From NCBI RefSeq assembly GCF_021134715.1, contig NC_060025.1, positions 558,001-622,000 of the forward strand: 64,000 nucleotides of DNA, read 5' to 3'. Shown here piece after piece: positions 40,552-51,080 of this stretch (positions within the stretch are counted from its first letter, which is position 1; each line of letters opens with the position of its first letter). The translations under genes were made by a program, and so were the position numbers. The notes below the pieces were generated by a model. It made no database searches. It had not been told where the DNA came from and worked only from the letters and a program-made list of their open reading frames with translations. This stretch comes from Daphnia pulex. Taxonomy: Eukaryota; Arthropoda; Branchiopoda; Diplostraca; Daphniidae.

Positions 40552-40940
40552 TTTGATCGTAAAAAAAAATTTTAATTAAAAAGGTTTTTTCGTTCAGGGT
40601 TCGCCATCTCTCATACCGGTCTATTACAGCAGTAGCCAACCCTCGAGTACTACGGCGTACAAGAGTGTCCCACGTCTTACAATGATAATCGATCTGACTT
40701 GCCCCAACGAATTTATCTAAGGTTTTTTTTTTATATATGCCGCGCATATATGTTGTTAGTAGTTGGTATTAGTTAGTAAGTAGTAGTTAGTGTTTGTTGT
40801 TGGTGTTAGTTAGGAATTCGTAGTTAGTAGTAGTAAGTGTTAGTGTTAATAGTTGGTTTAGTTTTGTTTTAGTATGGGTTAGTACATGCATGGTTATATT
40901 ATACAGGGCGATATGGGGAACAACGATGGGAGACAATGTG

Positions 40941-41011
40941 GCGGAAGTGGGAATCGAACACGGGACATTTTGGTACAACGCTAGATGCTATAACCATTAT
41001 ACCATGGTCGC
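40941..41011 (-). repeat. tRNA-derived sequence (pseudo-tRNA or SINE head)
   Basis: On the minus strand the sequence has an A-box-like TGGTATAATGGTTATAGC and a B-box-like GTGTTCGATTCCC at tRNA spacing. The T stem pairs only partly and no clean anticodon arm forms. I do not call a functional tRNA gene. Confidence 0.5.
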
Positions 41012-41103
41012 ATATCCTGATCGAACTATTTCCGGAAGTAGATCATATCCTAAAAAAGTATTGGCTGAGAATTTTCAACAATATTTCATTTCTGTTTAAC
41101 ATT

Positions 41104-41174
41104 GCTTGGTAGCCTAGTGGTATAGTCTTCAATTGGCACGCCGGTGTCCCGGGTTCAATTCCCATCAAAGACAT
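41104..41174 (+). repeat. tRNA-derived sequence (pseudo-tRNA or SINE head)
   Basis: The A-box-like TAGCCTAGTGG (41110-41120) and B-box-like GGGTTCAATTCC (41151-41162) have tRNA spacing and resemble a glycine-type tRNA. The acceptor, T and anticodon stems are broken, so this is a relic. It lies head to head with the minus-strand relic at 40941-41011. Confidence 0.5.
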
Positions 41175-41979
41175 CCGATTATTCATTACTCAATTTATTT
41201 TCGCAACATAGCTAAGAATCTGTGGGTGCCTGATAAGAAAAAGAAGAAGCGAAAGCTAGTAGTCATCCTGGTTGTAGAAGGAGAAATGTCATATTCTTTT
41301 CCTTTTTCTTTTATGGGAAAAAATCACTAACAGCCTGGGTACCTTGCTTAACGCAGCGCAGGTAGCTGACAATTTATTAGATATTTTGCTGTGCACATGA
41401 TATAGGGGATTTAAAAGAAAGGAAGTTACGATTTCCGGTTAACTGAGTTACCTGTCTTTCTCCGTTGTTCTTTATCTTATTAATGTGTACGTGTTTCGAA
41501 TGGGCTGATAAAGTCGGATACTACTAGACAAAATATATTTAAAATCTTAGCGTATGTTATGTATCATCATTGTATGGTAATTGACTTTTGAGTTATCGAC
41601 GAATTGGATTAGAATTTTAAAAAAGGCAGAAAAAGGTGAACGTCTTATGACTTTATGCGACTTTATTCGATAATGCAACAGAGCATTGCCGGTATTGCCC
41701 GCCAGCTACTTGACAAATGACCATTCCCCCAACGTCCCAAATGAACGAATGACGATTCCCTCCACGAGTCTTTGTCTCTAGATCTCTATCGTGTGCAATG
41801 TCACGCTTGACGGTCATTATATCACCATCAGTATAGTTCATAATGACTTATTTCACGTTGTAGTTTGGCAATTATCGTTATTGAAATCTGTGTTGAACAT
41901 CAGTTAGGCAGTCATACGTGAAGTGTCGAAATAGTTTCCTTCATCTCTGATTGCACCCATGTGTTTGTTGATCCTGCAG

Positions 41980-44900
41980 CAGCTTCGTCGAATCAAACGA
42001 AAAATTTGCTAAATTTCCGCCGACCATGTCTGATACAAGTGAAACAGTTTCACTCAGTAAGTGCTGTGCCCATTCGAAACTCAATGCCACATTGTCTATA
42101 CATTTCATTATTTGCAGCGTCTCACGTTCGTCGAGTTCGTGTTCCATCACAATGTTCGGACGTGGATCAGTATTTGGATGATTTGTTTATGCCCGTTTTG
42201 GATGGAAACACTGACGAGTACTCTGACGCTCGACCTTTGGTCGCTTCCATCAAGAAAGGCAACCAGCAGTGGAAGGGACCTCTGACTGGATTTGTGGATA
42301 CCCTCATCACCGATAAACAACTGGATGAAGACCTCAAAGGAGACGATCAAGTGGATTCATTGGCAGCATCCATTAAAGGTGGAGGCAAAGGCTTGGCAGA
42401 TCACAGTCATTCAAGTCCATCTTGTGAAACACCATTCCAGCCGATGGGCAGCAACATTGAAACTCCACAACAATCGCTGGACCTGATGTCACTATCACCA
42501 CTTTTGATGCCAGGATTCTTTAGAGGTACAAATAACAATCATGCCTGACTCCACTTCAACCAAATATCATATTTCTATATCTATCACAACATACCATGAC
42601 AATTGTAAACAACACTGATCTTCTTCCAACTGCACTTTTGGTTAACTCTTTGTTTGCGTATGTGATCCAGCGTACGCTGGACTGCCTTTCCCGTGCTAGA
42701 TCCGAGCTCATCTACTTCAACCAGATTGCCTTGGTCAACAAAGTTCGCCCGTGCAGCCTTTCTCTTTTACCCTACACTACCAGTAGTCCTCTTACTTTCT
42801 TAAAAACGATTTCAGGTAAAAACTCAAAAGGAATTACACTTTAATTGGCCAAATGAAACGACTTGAAAACAAAACCATTTCCCATTTACACAACTAGAAT
42901 ATAGAACCTACTGACTGAAAAAAGAACCATTTTCTCTGTACGACTTTTAACCAGCTCCTATGTAGTTAACGGACAAAAGCGTTATGTAGTTTTAAATGAT
43001 GGTCTGAAATTATCTTTACGCTCTACTTCTGAAAAACGAGAATATTTCAATGGAGGAATAATTATTTTTCAAAAATTGTGGGTTTGACAGGATTCCCATT
43101 GACAGGTGCACCCAACTCGTACCATAGCGCTGGACCGACTAGCAACATTGATTATGCCTCGCATCAGGATCTGAGCCTTGCTTTCATCCAATCAGCAGTG
43201 GTTCAGAACATGCAGATTCAACAGCAATTGATGACTCAGAACGTGCAGATTCAACAGCAACTGATGACTCAGAATCAAGCTCTCCAGCAGCTACTCAATA
43301 CGGTACATTAATGTTTCAAATTTTTGCTTGTTCTTTAAATATGTTTATTTGTTTTTTACATTTTCATGGTGCTCACAGTCGTCTGACAGTACAACCGAGC
43401 ATGTCTCTAACGCACGCAAGTTAAGCATCAGTCACGAATCCACTGTTTTCAAGGTGAGTTGGAATTGCGACTAATTTATGTCTACCCGGAAAATGGAAGA
43501 ACAGACTGGAAAATAATCCCACCCAAAGGATCAACTAAAACTCAATTTGTGATACACAGGGGGCTCCACCTACAACGCTGCCGCTTTTGCCGGCAGCACA
43601 AGGAGAGATTCAAAATTCGCTCAATCCTTTGTCGGTAGTTAAGGGCCGAGAGGTCAGTCCTGATGGTCAACCGAGGGATGTACAAGCGGCACCCGAAGGC
43701 ATAAACAAATTTAGGATATTGAGACCCAAATTTGAATTGGTGACTGCAGACTATCAGAAAACGTCTAAATCATCAAATGAAAGACCATCAGAATTGAACG
43801 GACCCAATGATATTAATGGCGTTCGCAAACTGGAAGACAAGCGTAGCCTGGTGTTTCAGCAAGAGCTCATTAACGGCCGGAAATGGGATTCCGTTGAAGA
43901 GTTAGAACACATCGCCCGGAGGGCTTCGTGCGGGGACAGAAGATATGTCATCGAAGCTGTCCACCAAATACCTCCTGTTAGTGTTGAACTTTTTTTTGTT
44001 TTGATTCTATATGTTTCTGTTGTATTCAAGTTTCATATTCATCCAGGCCGAGCAAATGGATAGAGCTCGTCGTAGTAGTGATGTGTCTTCATCGAACAAG
44101 CGGCCATCACAGCTTGAAATGGCCCGACGATCCTCGTCTCCCTCGACCACTTACTATTCGACGCAGTAAAGTTTTCTTTCATTCATTTTTCAATTGGATT
44201 TGTGTGACCTAGTTGTGAATTTTCTGCGATCCCGGAAGACCAACTCAACTTTACGATGGGAAACATTCGTTACTCCAGTTTGCCCTTAACCATTTCCGAC
44301 CTCCCAAAAAGTAAATTCAGTTTAGTTCCGCTCATATAGATGGCGTTGGTTTCTAATAATTTTGAATTTCTAGATTTGAAGAGTTATCTCATGACAACGT
44401 GAGCTCCCTCCTTTGCGGAAGTGGCGACCATTCGGCGAAGAAAAAGAGCAAAAACAAGGAATCAAAGGATCGGCCCGAGTCAGTGGCAGGTGCTGATTGG
44501 ACGTGGAAAGAGCAGGTGGATCTAGTCAAATTTACAAAGTCACCCATCCCCGCTTCTCTCTTACAGCTCGATTCAAACGAGCTCAACAAGCTGGCCTTGG
44601 AAGGTTTCATCTCCATCATGAAGTATATGGGTGACTACCCAATTGCCAAGGGCCAGTCAGAAATTGACAGCGTGTACACTATTCTAATGGTAATAAAACA
44701 AAAAACATTCACGTTTTGGGACATAGAATAGCATTCTAATAATTTATCTTTCCATGTATAGCATTGCCACAATTATGAAGTATTACGTGATGAGACATAC
44801 TGTCAGATCATGAAACAGACAACCAACAACAAATCCACACGTCCAGATTCTTGTCAACGTGGCTGGATACTCTTCTCTATCATGGCCGCTTACTTTAGTT

Positions 44901-46298
44901 GCTCTGAAGTGTTAAAACCGTACTTGTTCAAGTATTTGGAGGCGGCAGCCTACGACAAACGACGAGCTTATCACGGTATACATCTAAAGCGACTCTGATG
45001 AAGAATACAAACTTTCATTTTGGTTTACTCACACAGGGACTGCCATGGTTTGTTTGCAGAATTTGCGCAAAACTCTGCGCTACGGTGGCCGTAAAAACAT
45101 GCCCAGCATCGAAGAGATCGCGGCATTAACGGCCGGTCGAAATTCCAAACGTCAAATGTATCGACTTCCAGGTGGTACGGAACGTGTAATCAACACCCAA
45201 TCCACTTCGATCGTCCAGGACGTAATTGAAGAGATTTGTGGGTTGATCGACGTCCGATCCGAAGAGGAAATTGGAGAGTATTCACTCTATTGCATCGTGG
45301 AAGGTGACACGTTTACAACGCCACTTGCTCGTGAAGAATACATCCTCGACGTCACAACCGCATTGCAGAAGAATCAACAGGTGTACTACCTGATCTTCTG
45401 CCGTTCAGTCTGGCACTATCCAATGCGTTTGGATAACGCTCTGTACATTGAAATTGTCTTTAATCAGGTAGCACCTGATTACCTGGAGGGACTGCTGCTC
45501 GTCATGCCTGGTGAGCAGATCTCTCAAGACTGTGTTGTAAGTTTTTGTCATCGCACAGCTGAATTAGATGCCATTCAATATCGATTTCCTCCTTTTTTTG
45601 CAGTACGACATTGCGAAAGTAGCTGCTTTACTTCATCGCGCAGCAGATTTCGATCATATGCCTACCATGAAGGAGACGAAATATCTGTTGCCGAAACCGG
45701 CTCTCTCTGTTCGTGACATCAAACCTCCACAATGGGTTAATCTGGTCCAGAGCTCTTGGAAGGAAGTCGAACATTTTAAACCGTTTCAGGCCAAAGTTGA
45801 AGTCTTGGGTTCGTTTTAATTTCTTCTGACCCAAATATCAAATCTCTAATTTTGTTTTTACAGAGGTGTTAGAAAAGTGGCCACTTTTTGGTTCGAGTTT
45901 CTTTGCCGTCCGGCGCGACGCAGATCCGGCCGAACGATCTGAAAGTATTTTAGCGCTCAACCGAAATGGCGTTCACTTCCTTGATGTCATTTCTCACGTA
46001 AGTTTGATTTCAATCCAATGATGAAAATACATCTTCATATTGATCTTAATTTGTTGTGTTACAGGAAACGTTAGTTCATTACTCTTATTTCGAGGTGATA
46101 TCTACTCGCAAAGTCAAATCGGAGGAGGGCCACCTTTTCTTGGACATGAAATGTGGAAATTTGATGCTACAGCGCGTGAAACGCATTCAAACGGATCAGG
46201 CCCACGAGATATCTCGTCTTATCCGTCAGTACATTACCATTTACCAAAGAATCCAGCAGCATAGCGTTAAAGAAGAGAATAATTTGGCTTCACATTGA
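41980..46298 (+). CDS. Myo15: Myosin XV C-terminal tail (linker, MyTH4 and FERM), 5' part absent
   Basis: Exons in phase: 41980-42056, 42118-42525, 43091-43302, 43379-43453, 43560-43976, 44047-44165, 44239-44310, 44374-44689, 44762-44975, 45037-45536, 45604-45808, 45864-45997, 46065-46298. An ATG at 42026 could start a 978-aa product, but the first exon has a good acceptor (GATCCTGCAG) and stays open upstream of that ATG, so it looks internal. The linker contains VDQYLDDLFMPVLDG and a QIQQQLMTQN repeat. MyTH4 begins at QLYDGKHSLLQFALNHFR and includes ALEGFISIMKYMGDYP and CQRGWILFSIMAAYF. The FERM domain follows (VYYLIFCRSVWHYPM to QAHEISRLIRQY). In this family (fly Sisyphus, vertebrate MYO15A) the tail binds filopodial or stereociliary cargo. 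The motor, IQ motifs, first MyTH4-FERM and SH3 are not in the window. It is either a tail-only gene, a partial duplicate, or the end of a gene with a very long intron. Confidence 0.85.
42671..42815 (+). other. Possible extra exon of the myosin tail with incompatible phase
   Basis: A segment bounded by an acceptor (GTGATCCAG) and a donor (TTCAG|GTAAAA) is open in one frame. It is 145 nt long, so inserting it between the phase-1 exons 42118-42525 and 43091-43302 shifts the frame and meets a TAG. Direct joining of the flanking exons keeps frame (…FFRGFPLTG…). It may be a poison exon, an error, or not an exon. Confidence 0.3.
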
Positions 46299-47027
46299 TA
46301 ATTTAAAATCGTTTAAATTCGAGTTTAAATTTTAACCACGCTTCTATTGCCCGTTGTGTAATTTTTCTTCAGATTGGGTCTATAACAGTAGAACACGGAG
46401 GCTATTTAAATATCCAGAAATTAAACCAGATATTTACTATTTGTCGGAGTTACGAAAACTTTTTGATTTTTTCCTTTACATTGAAATGTTTCTTAATAAT
46501 GGGTTCTCTGACCTATTGGCTTGACTGGACCTTTCAATTTTATGGAGTTCAAATTGGCGTCACCTCCTTCGGTAATGGTTGCGCTGATCCTAAATACTGT
46601 GGTGTCTACACTCGAATCCCTTTATATGTTAGCTAGATTAAGACCACCATGACCAATAATTGCAGCGCGGAGCTTTTTTTTCTAAATAAGTACGAACGTG
46701 TTTATTGTAACTTGTAAGTAGTTTAGTCGAGTGTCTATGGTTATTAAGAAGCTGCCAATAATAATTGTCTTTGTTCTTTCTAGGTTCCTGGCTGCAAACA
46801 TTTTGTTTAGTGGAGAAGTTTCATTTTGGAGTGGTGTTGTAACTAGCGTTGAATTAAGTTTCAGAAGTTGACGAACGACTATTTCTGTCAACCAGACGTG
46901 CAATGGCTTCACCTTCCGTTCCAATTGGCTCCGGGAATAGGTCTGAATCAACGATTATTCCATTAGAACTATTTACGGCTTGAATTTATCGATTGTGTTA
47001 GGTTTTACAGATTATCAAAGTGGTCCT
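46299..47027. other. 3' flank of the myosin tail
   Basis: This region holds the probable 3' UTR of the myosin-tail gene and a serine-protease remnant. A minus-strand open frame at 46682-46951 was not recognised. It ends where the diverged outer part of the inverted repeat begins. Confidence 0.5.
46532..46636 (+). pseudogene. Trypsin-like serine protease C-terminal remnant
   Basis: The frame reads GVQIGVTSFGNGCADPKYCG followed by VYTRIPLYVS and a stop at 46634-46636. This matches the last part of S1-family proteases (consensus GVVSWGxGCAxPxYPGVYTRV). The catalytic serine motif GDSGGP is not visible upstream and no other protease exon lies nearby. The expected proline is replaced by cysteine and the usual C-terminal helix is missing, so it is probably a dead fragment. 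Confidence 0.65.
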
Positions 47028-47356
47028 AGTTAAGTTTTTCTTCGAAAATTACCAATGAATTCATAGGTAAACTCGAGTGATTTAGTCTGTAACTTGTCGG
47101 GGATGTGTTCTATTCCGTGTACATGTTGGGTAACCCTAATGTTTTTCATTAACTTACAGGAGGAAACGTGAAAGTCGTGCAGCCTAACGTCAACTATTTT
47201 TTTCAAACTCATTACGTATTCTACTGAATGTGCCATCGAAATGATGGAGGTAACAACCAACACTAGCTTTATTAAAGTATTGCTGAAACCTAAATTCTTC
47301 TGATGTTTTACTAGGATTCATCTTAATTATTGGCTGTTTCTATTGGACTTGCTAGA
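47028..47356. repeat. Diverged outer segment of the inverted duplication, left copy
   Basis: This matches the reverse complement of 58065-58405 at roughly 90 percent by eye, with substitutions and small indels, in contrast to the near identity of the inner arms. On the minus strand it holds an open frame (47263-47030) with a good splice donor (TCCT|GTAAGT). The right copy has the same frame with a frameshift. The product was not recognised. Confidence 0.75.
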
Positions 47357-48150
47357 TCACCAACTCCAGAGACCAATCTCTCATTCCATCTTCTAGAGAA
47401 CCTTGAATAACTGATTGGCGGTTTCATGTGTAAGTTCACTTGTTACACTGAACCTTCTTCATTGCAGTCTAATATGTTTCAAAAATATTGATCTGCACTT
47501 TTGTCTATCTAGAGACAATTTCGAGTGTAGGCCTATACTGTTTAATGATTCTTTTAGATCATAGACGTCAAGCACATTGATGACACAAACAAGGTGACTT
47601 ATTTTAATTTTTACTTACAGTTTCCTAATTACAGGTTTCTAAATTGGCATGATTAAATTGGTATCATTTCAAGAAAAAGAATAGGACTATACAGTCAACA
47701 CAATTCCTTGTTTGCTGACCTGTTGGCTGCTCCCCTTGAATCTCCCTGTTTGTCAACAACAAAAAAAGAGGTTCAGTATTGTGATCATGCTATCATAAAT
47801 GGAAGTTGTGTTTGCATTGAATTAGAGAAGTTGTCATCCATATAGCAATTTTAAATTTTTAATGATTGTTTGGTTTCTTATTTAGATATGGCCTATATAT
47901 AAGATCAAATGTGTCGTTGTCCCTCCAAAATAAGTCAATGACCACACGTCCAACACAGATTATTCGTTCTGTCATCGAACTTGACTCATTCCATCTTCTG
48001 GATTGCTCAGGAAACCTGATTGGCGTTATCTGTGTAACTTCATTGTCATGCCACTGAATTTAAATTTCGTTTACATTTTGTTTCTCGATTTAGCCATTTA
48101 GGTAATGACCGAGAAGATGCGGCCTACATGAATATCATTTCGTCGGCCAT

Positions 48151-48207
48151 TATCATTCGACTACCCAACCGGCTTCTACTACCCTGGTCTCAACACAGCA
48201 CGGAGTT
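48151..48207. repeat. Dispersed repeat, left-arm copy
   Basis: This shares ATCATTCGACTACCCAACCG and CACAGCACGGA with 40482-40551. Its mirror copy is at 57215-57271. Confidence 0.5.
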
Positions 48208-48497
48208 TTACCCTTAAGATTTTTGGCTGTTTTTCGCGATGTGTGATATTTCGTTAGATGAGATGTTGATTTTGGCGAGAAAAATATTGCGTGAGTGACT
48301 AATATTTTTACTTTATATTTGATTCAATCTAAAGAGGTCACATAATTTTACTGCATTCATCGTCATTATACCCTTTCATTATCATTTCCATACTGCAGAG
48401 CTAAAACTGTCTTTTTGTAGGTCTGAATATTACTCATTGAATGATATATTGGTGAATATATACTCAAATGTCAATTGATATAAAGTGAGTTTTAAGC

Positions 48498-49125
48498 CAT
48501 AACCATTTGGTATTCATTTTGAAATTGGTTTTTGTAGACCCATCCCCAGCAACGTCAACCTGGAGAAGGATAGGCCACTTTGCATGGCCTTAACGCTCGA
48601 AGGTCACGGAGATCATTACGTAAAACGTATCATGTAGTGGTGTAGAGGTTGGGTGAGAAAGGGACATGTTGCTTCATTATATGCTTCATAACCATTTGGT
48701 ATTCATTTTGATATTGGTTTTTGTAGACCCATCCCCTGCAAAAGGAAAGGCCAGTTGGACGCTCGAAGGTCACGGAGATCATTACGTAAAACGTGCCATG
48801 CAGTGGTGTAGAGGTTGGGTGAGAACGACACGTGTTCATAACCATTTGGTATTCATTTTGATATTGGTTGTTGTAGACCCATCCCCAGCAATGACAACCT
48901 GCAAAAGAAAAAAAACGTAAAACTTGTCAAAAAGAGGAAGGGTGAGAACGGGATGTGTTACATAACCATTTTCATTTTGATATTGGCTGTTGTAGACCCA
49001 TCCCCAGAAACATCATCCTGCAAAAGGAAAGGGCAGTCCGCCTTTCCTTCACTTTCGAAGGTCACGGAGATTATTATTTAAAACGCGTCATGCAGTGGTG
49101 TAGAGGTTGAGTGAGAACGGGATGT
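48498..49125 (+). repeat. Four-unit tandem repeat, left arm
   Basis: Units begin at about 48498, 48687, 48837 and 48961 (124-189 nt each). Each opens with CATAACCATTTGGTATTCAT or a close variant, and continues through TTGTAGACCCATCCCC, a GGTCACGGAGATCATTACGT block and a CAGTGGTGTAGAGGTTG block. The third unit has lost its middle blocks. Each unit contains an acceptor-like pyrimidine/TTGTAG junction. The array ends just before the promoter at 49192. Confidence 0.8.
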
Positions 49126-49191
49126 GTTTCATCATTTTTAAGCAACTGCAATAGCCGCAAGGCTTAAGAGGTGAGGGTGATCAAAAAATCG

Positions 49192-49227
49192 TATAAAACG
49201 AGAGAGAAAAGGCGAAGGTAAATCAGT
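49192..49227 (+). promoter_or_regulatory. TATA box and initiator of Tyr/Thr-rich gene copy 1
   Basis: TATAAAA at 49192-49198 is followed by the arthropod initiator TCAGT at 49223-49227, placing the start A at +33 from the first T of the TATA box. This is the canonical spacing. The start codon of the downstream gene is 60 bp further on. Confidence 0.7.
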
Positions 49228-49285
49228 TGAGGGAGCATCTCCGACACGGCAACAACTGCAGAGCTCTGTCTGTCAGTTCGCATCT

Positions 49286-50241
49286 ATGGGTAAATATTCT
49301 GTCTTTTACAAAGAGTGTGGTATATCAATCCTTCTTTTGTTTATGTGTGCTTGTTATAATGTAATATTTATATTTAAATTTATAACTGTCTAGTAAACTG
49401 TGGCGTCGTGCTGCTGTTGTGTGTTGAATCATTAATGGCTGGGTCGACCACTGGTGTACCGATGTCTTCTTGGTATGGCGGATACCAAACCGCAACGCCA
49501 CCGCCTTACTACCCAAAAGCAACTTACGCAACGACCAGTTCCTGCACTGAGGTCTTCAAGTACTACACCACTAAAGCATCGGAGTTTTATAGCACAACTT
49601 ACGCTGCCCCGAGCCACTACACTGACGCCATGAAGTTTTACTGTGCCCCGAGTTACTACACCACCAAGGCGACGTAGCATGACTACGCATGCTGCCCCAT
49701 CCTACTACACCGAAGCTCCTAAGTATTACTCTGTTCTCATCTACTTATTGCACTGATATTCCTAAATACTACTCTGTTCCCAGCTGCTACACCGAGACTC
49801 CCGCTGATTACTACACCGAAGCGGCAAAGTACTACTCTGCCCCGATCTACACAACCACAACTGAGGCGGCCAAGTATTACGCTGCCCCGACTCACTGCAC
49901 AGAAGCTGCTCTTTCGTACAACGTTGAACAGAAGTACTACACCGATGCTCCAGTTCACTACACCACGGCCTACGCTACACCAAGGCCTACGCTACACCAC
50001 AGCCTCCAAGTACTACACCGAAGACGCCGCCTACAACAACGTATGCTGCCTAGTTTACTACACCGAGGCTCCCAAGTACTACATCACTAAGGCGTCGGAA
50101 TTCTACACGTCTATGCATGCTGCCCCTGCCTACTCCACCGAGGCCCCGCATTACTACAACACTGAAGCGCTCAAGTACTACACTACAACCTGCGCTGCCC
50201 CGAGCTACTACACCTACGTCCCGGAGTATTACTGTGCGTAA
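49286..50241 (+). pseudogene. Tyr/Thr-rich repeat secreted protein, copy 1 (broken)
   Basis: Exon 1 is only ATGG (49286-49289) followed by GTAAAT; exon 2 starts at 49394. The product opens with MVNCGVVLLLCVESLMAGST, a signal peptide, then MSSWYGGYQT and repeats of the type YYTTKASEFYSTTYAAPSHY. The frame stops at 49676-49678. By comparison with copy 2, about 5 nt were deleted there (GACGTAGCATG where copy 2 has GACGGAGTACTACATG). Repeat-coding sequence continues in other frames to 50241 (YYTEAAKYYSAPIY, YYTDAPVHYTTAYA), showing at least two more frame changes. The composition suggests a structural or cuticle-like protein; the function is unknown to me. Confidence 0.75.
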
Positions 50242-50329
50242 AAGGAGTCGTAAGAAAAAAGAAGTGCCCGAACTGCAGTGCCCTATCTGTCACCAACTGC
50301 ATTTCTCATCGTGTAACCGATTCGCAATT

Positions 50330-51080
50330 ATGGGTAAATATTCTTTTTCTATTTGTTAATATGCCTGTTAATACTAATGTTTCAAATTATTTTTGTTTAG
50401 TTTACTATGGCGTCGTGCTCCTATTGGGTGTTGTATCGTTGATGGCTGGGTTGACTGCTGGTGTAGCGATGTCTCCTTGGTATGGCGGAAACTGAACCGC
50501 AACGCCGCCGACTTCCTACACAACTAACGCAACAACCAGTTCCTGCGCCGATGTCTTCAAGTACTACACCACCAAAGCACCGGAGTTTTATAGCACAACT
50601 TACGCTGCCCCGAGCCACTACACTGATGCCCTGAAGTATTACTCTCCCTGAGTTACTACTCCATCTAGGCGACGGAGTACTACATGACTACGCATGCTGC
50701 CACATCCTACTACACCGAGGCTTCTAAGTATTACTCTGTTCTCAGCTACTTATTGTACCGATTTTCCTAAATGCTACTCTGTTCCCAGCTGCTACACCGA
50801 GGCTCCCGCTGATTTCTCCACCAAGACGGTCGAATACTACACCGAAGCGGCAAAGTACTTGTCTGCCCCGATCTACCCAACCACAACTGAGGCGGCTAAG
50901 TATTACGCAGTCCCGACTGGCTACACACAGGCCGCTCTTTCGTGCTACGTTGAACAGAAATACTACACTGATGCTCCAGTCTACTACACCACGACCCACG
51001 CTACACCTAGCTTCAACACCGCAGCCCCCAAGTACTACACCGAAGAAGCCGCCTATTACACAACTACGTACGCTGCCTAG
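50330..51080 (+). pseudogene. Tyr/Thr-rich repeat secreted protein, copy 2 (broken)
   Basis: The architecture is the same as copy 1: ATGG exon (50330-50333), short intron, exon 2 from 50401. The signal peptide is MVYYGVVLLLGVVSLMAGLT. The frame meets TGA at 50493-50495 right after SPWYGGN, so only the leader is made. Repeat-coding sequence (YYTTKAPEFYSTTYAAPSHY, YYTEAAKYLSAPIY, YYTEEAAYYTTTYAA) persists beyond in interrupted frames to 51080. It lies 90 bp after copy 1 in tandem, with no TATA box seen in between. The intact-looking leader and splice sites against a dead body indicate fairly recent loss. Confidence 0.75.

Larger units (their letters stand above)
27741..41979. other. Gene-free region upstream of toy (about 14 kb)
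   Basis: No exon with convincing protein signal was found on either strand. The region contains microsatellites, A- and T-rich tracts, a GC-richer stretch at 29.55-30.05 kb, a nested hairpin at 38.04-38.10 kb and degenerate tRNA-like repeats at 40.9-41.2 kb. Its position beside a developmental transcription factor suggests cis-regulatory DNA and noncoding 5' exons of toy. The right end must also contain the intron upstream of the first visible myosin-tail exon. Confidence 0.5.

Noticed and set aside
40745..40880. TTAG-rich stretch resembling arthropod telomere repeat
   Set aside because: Units are TTAGTAG, TTAGTG and TTGTTG variants with no run of TTAGG. It reads as a degenerate simple repeat, not an interstitial telomere.
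47866..48057. 63-codon open frame in the left arm (and its mirror)
   Set aside because: It is short, hydrophobic then random in composition, with no family recognised. Duplication in the mirror arm adds no independent support.
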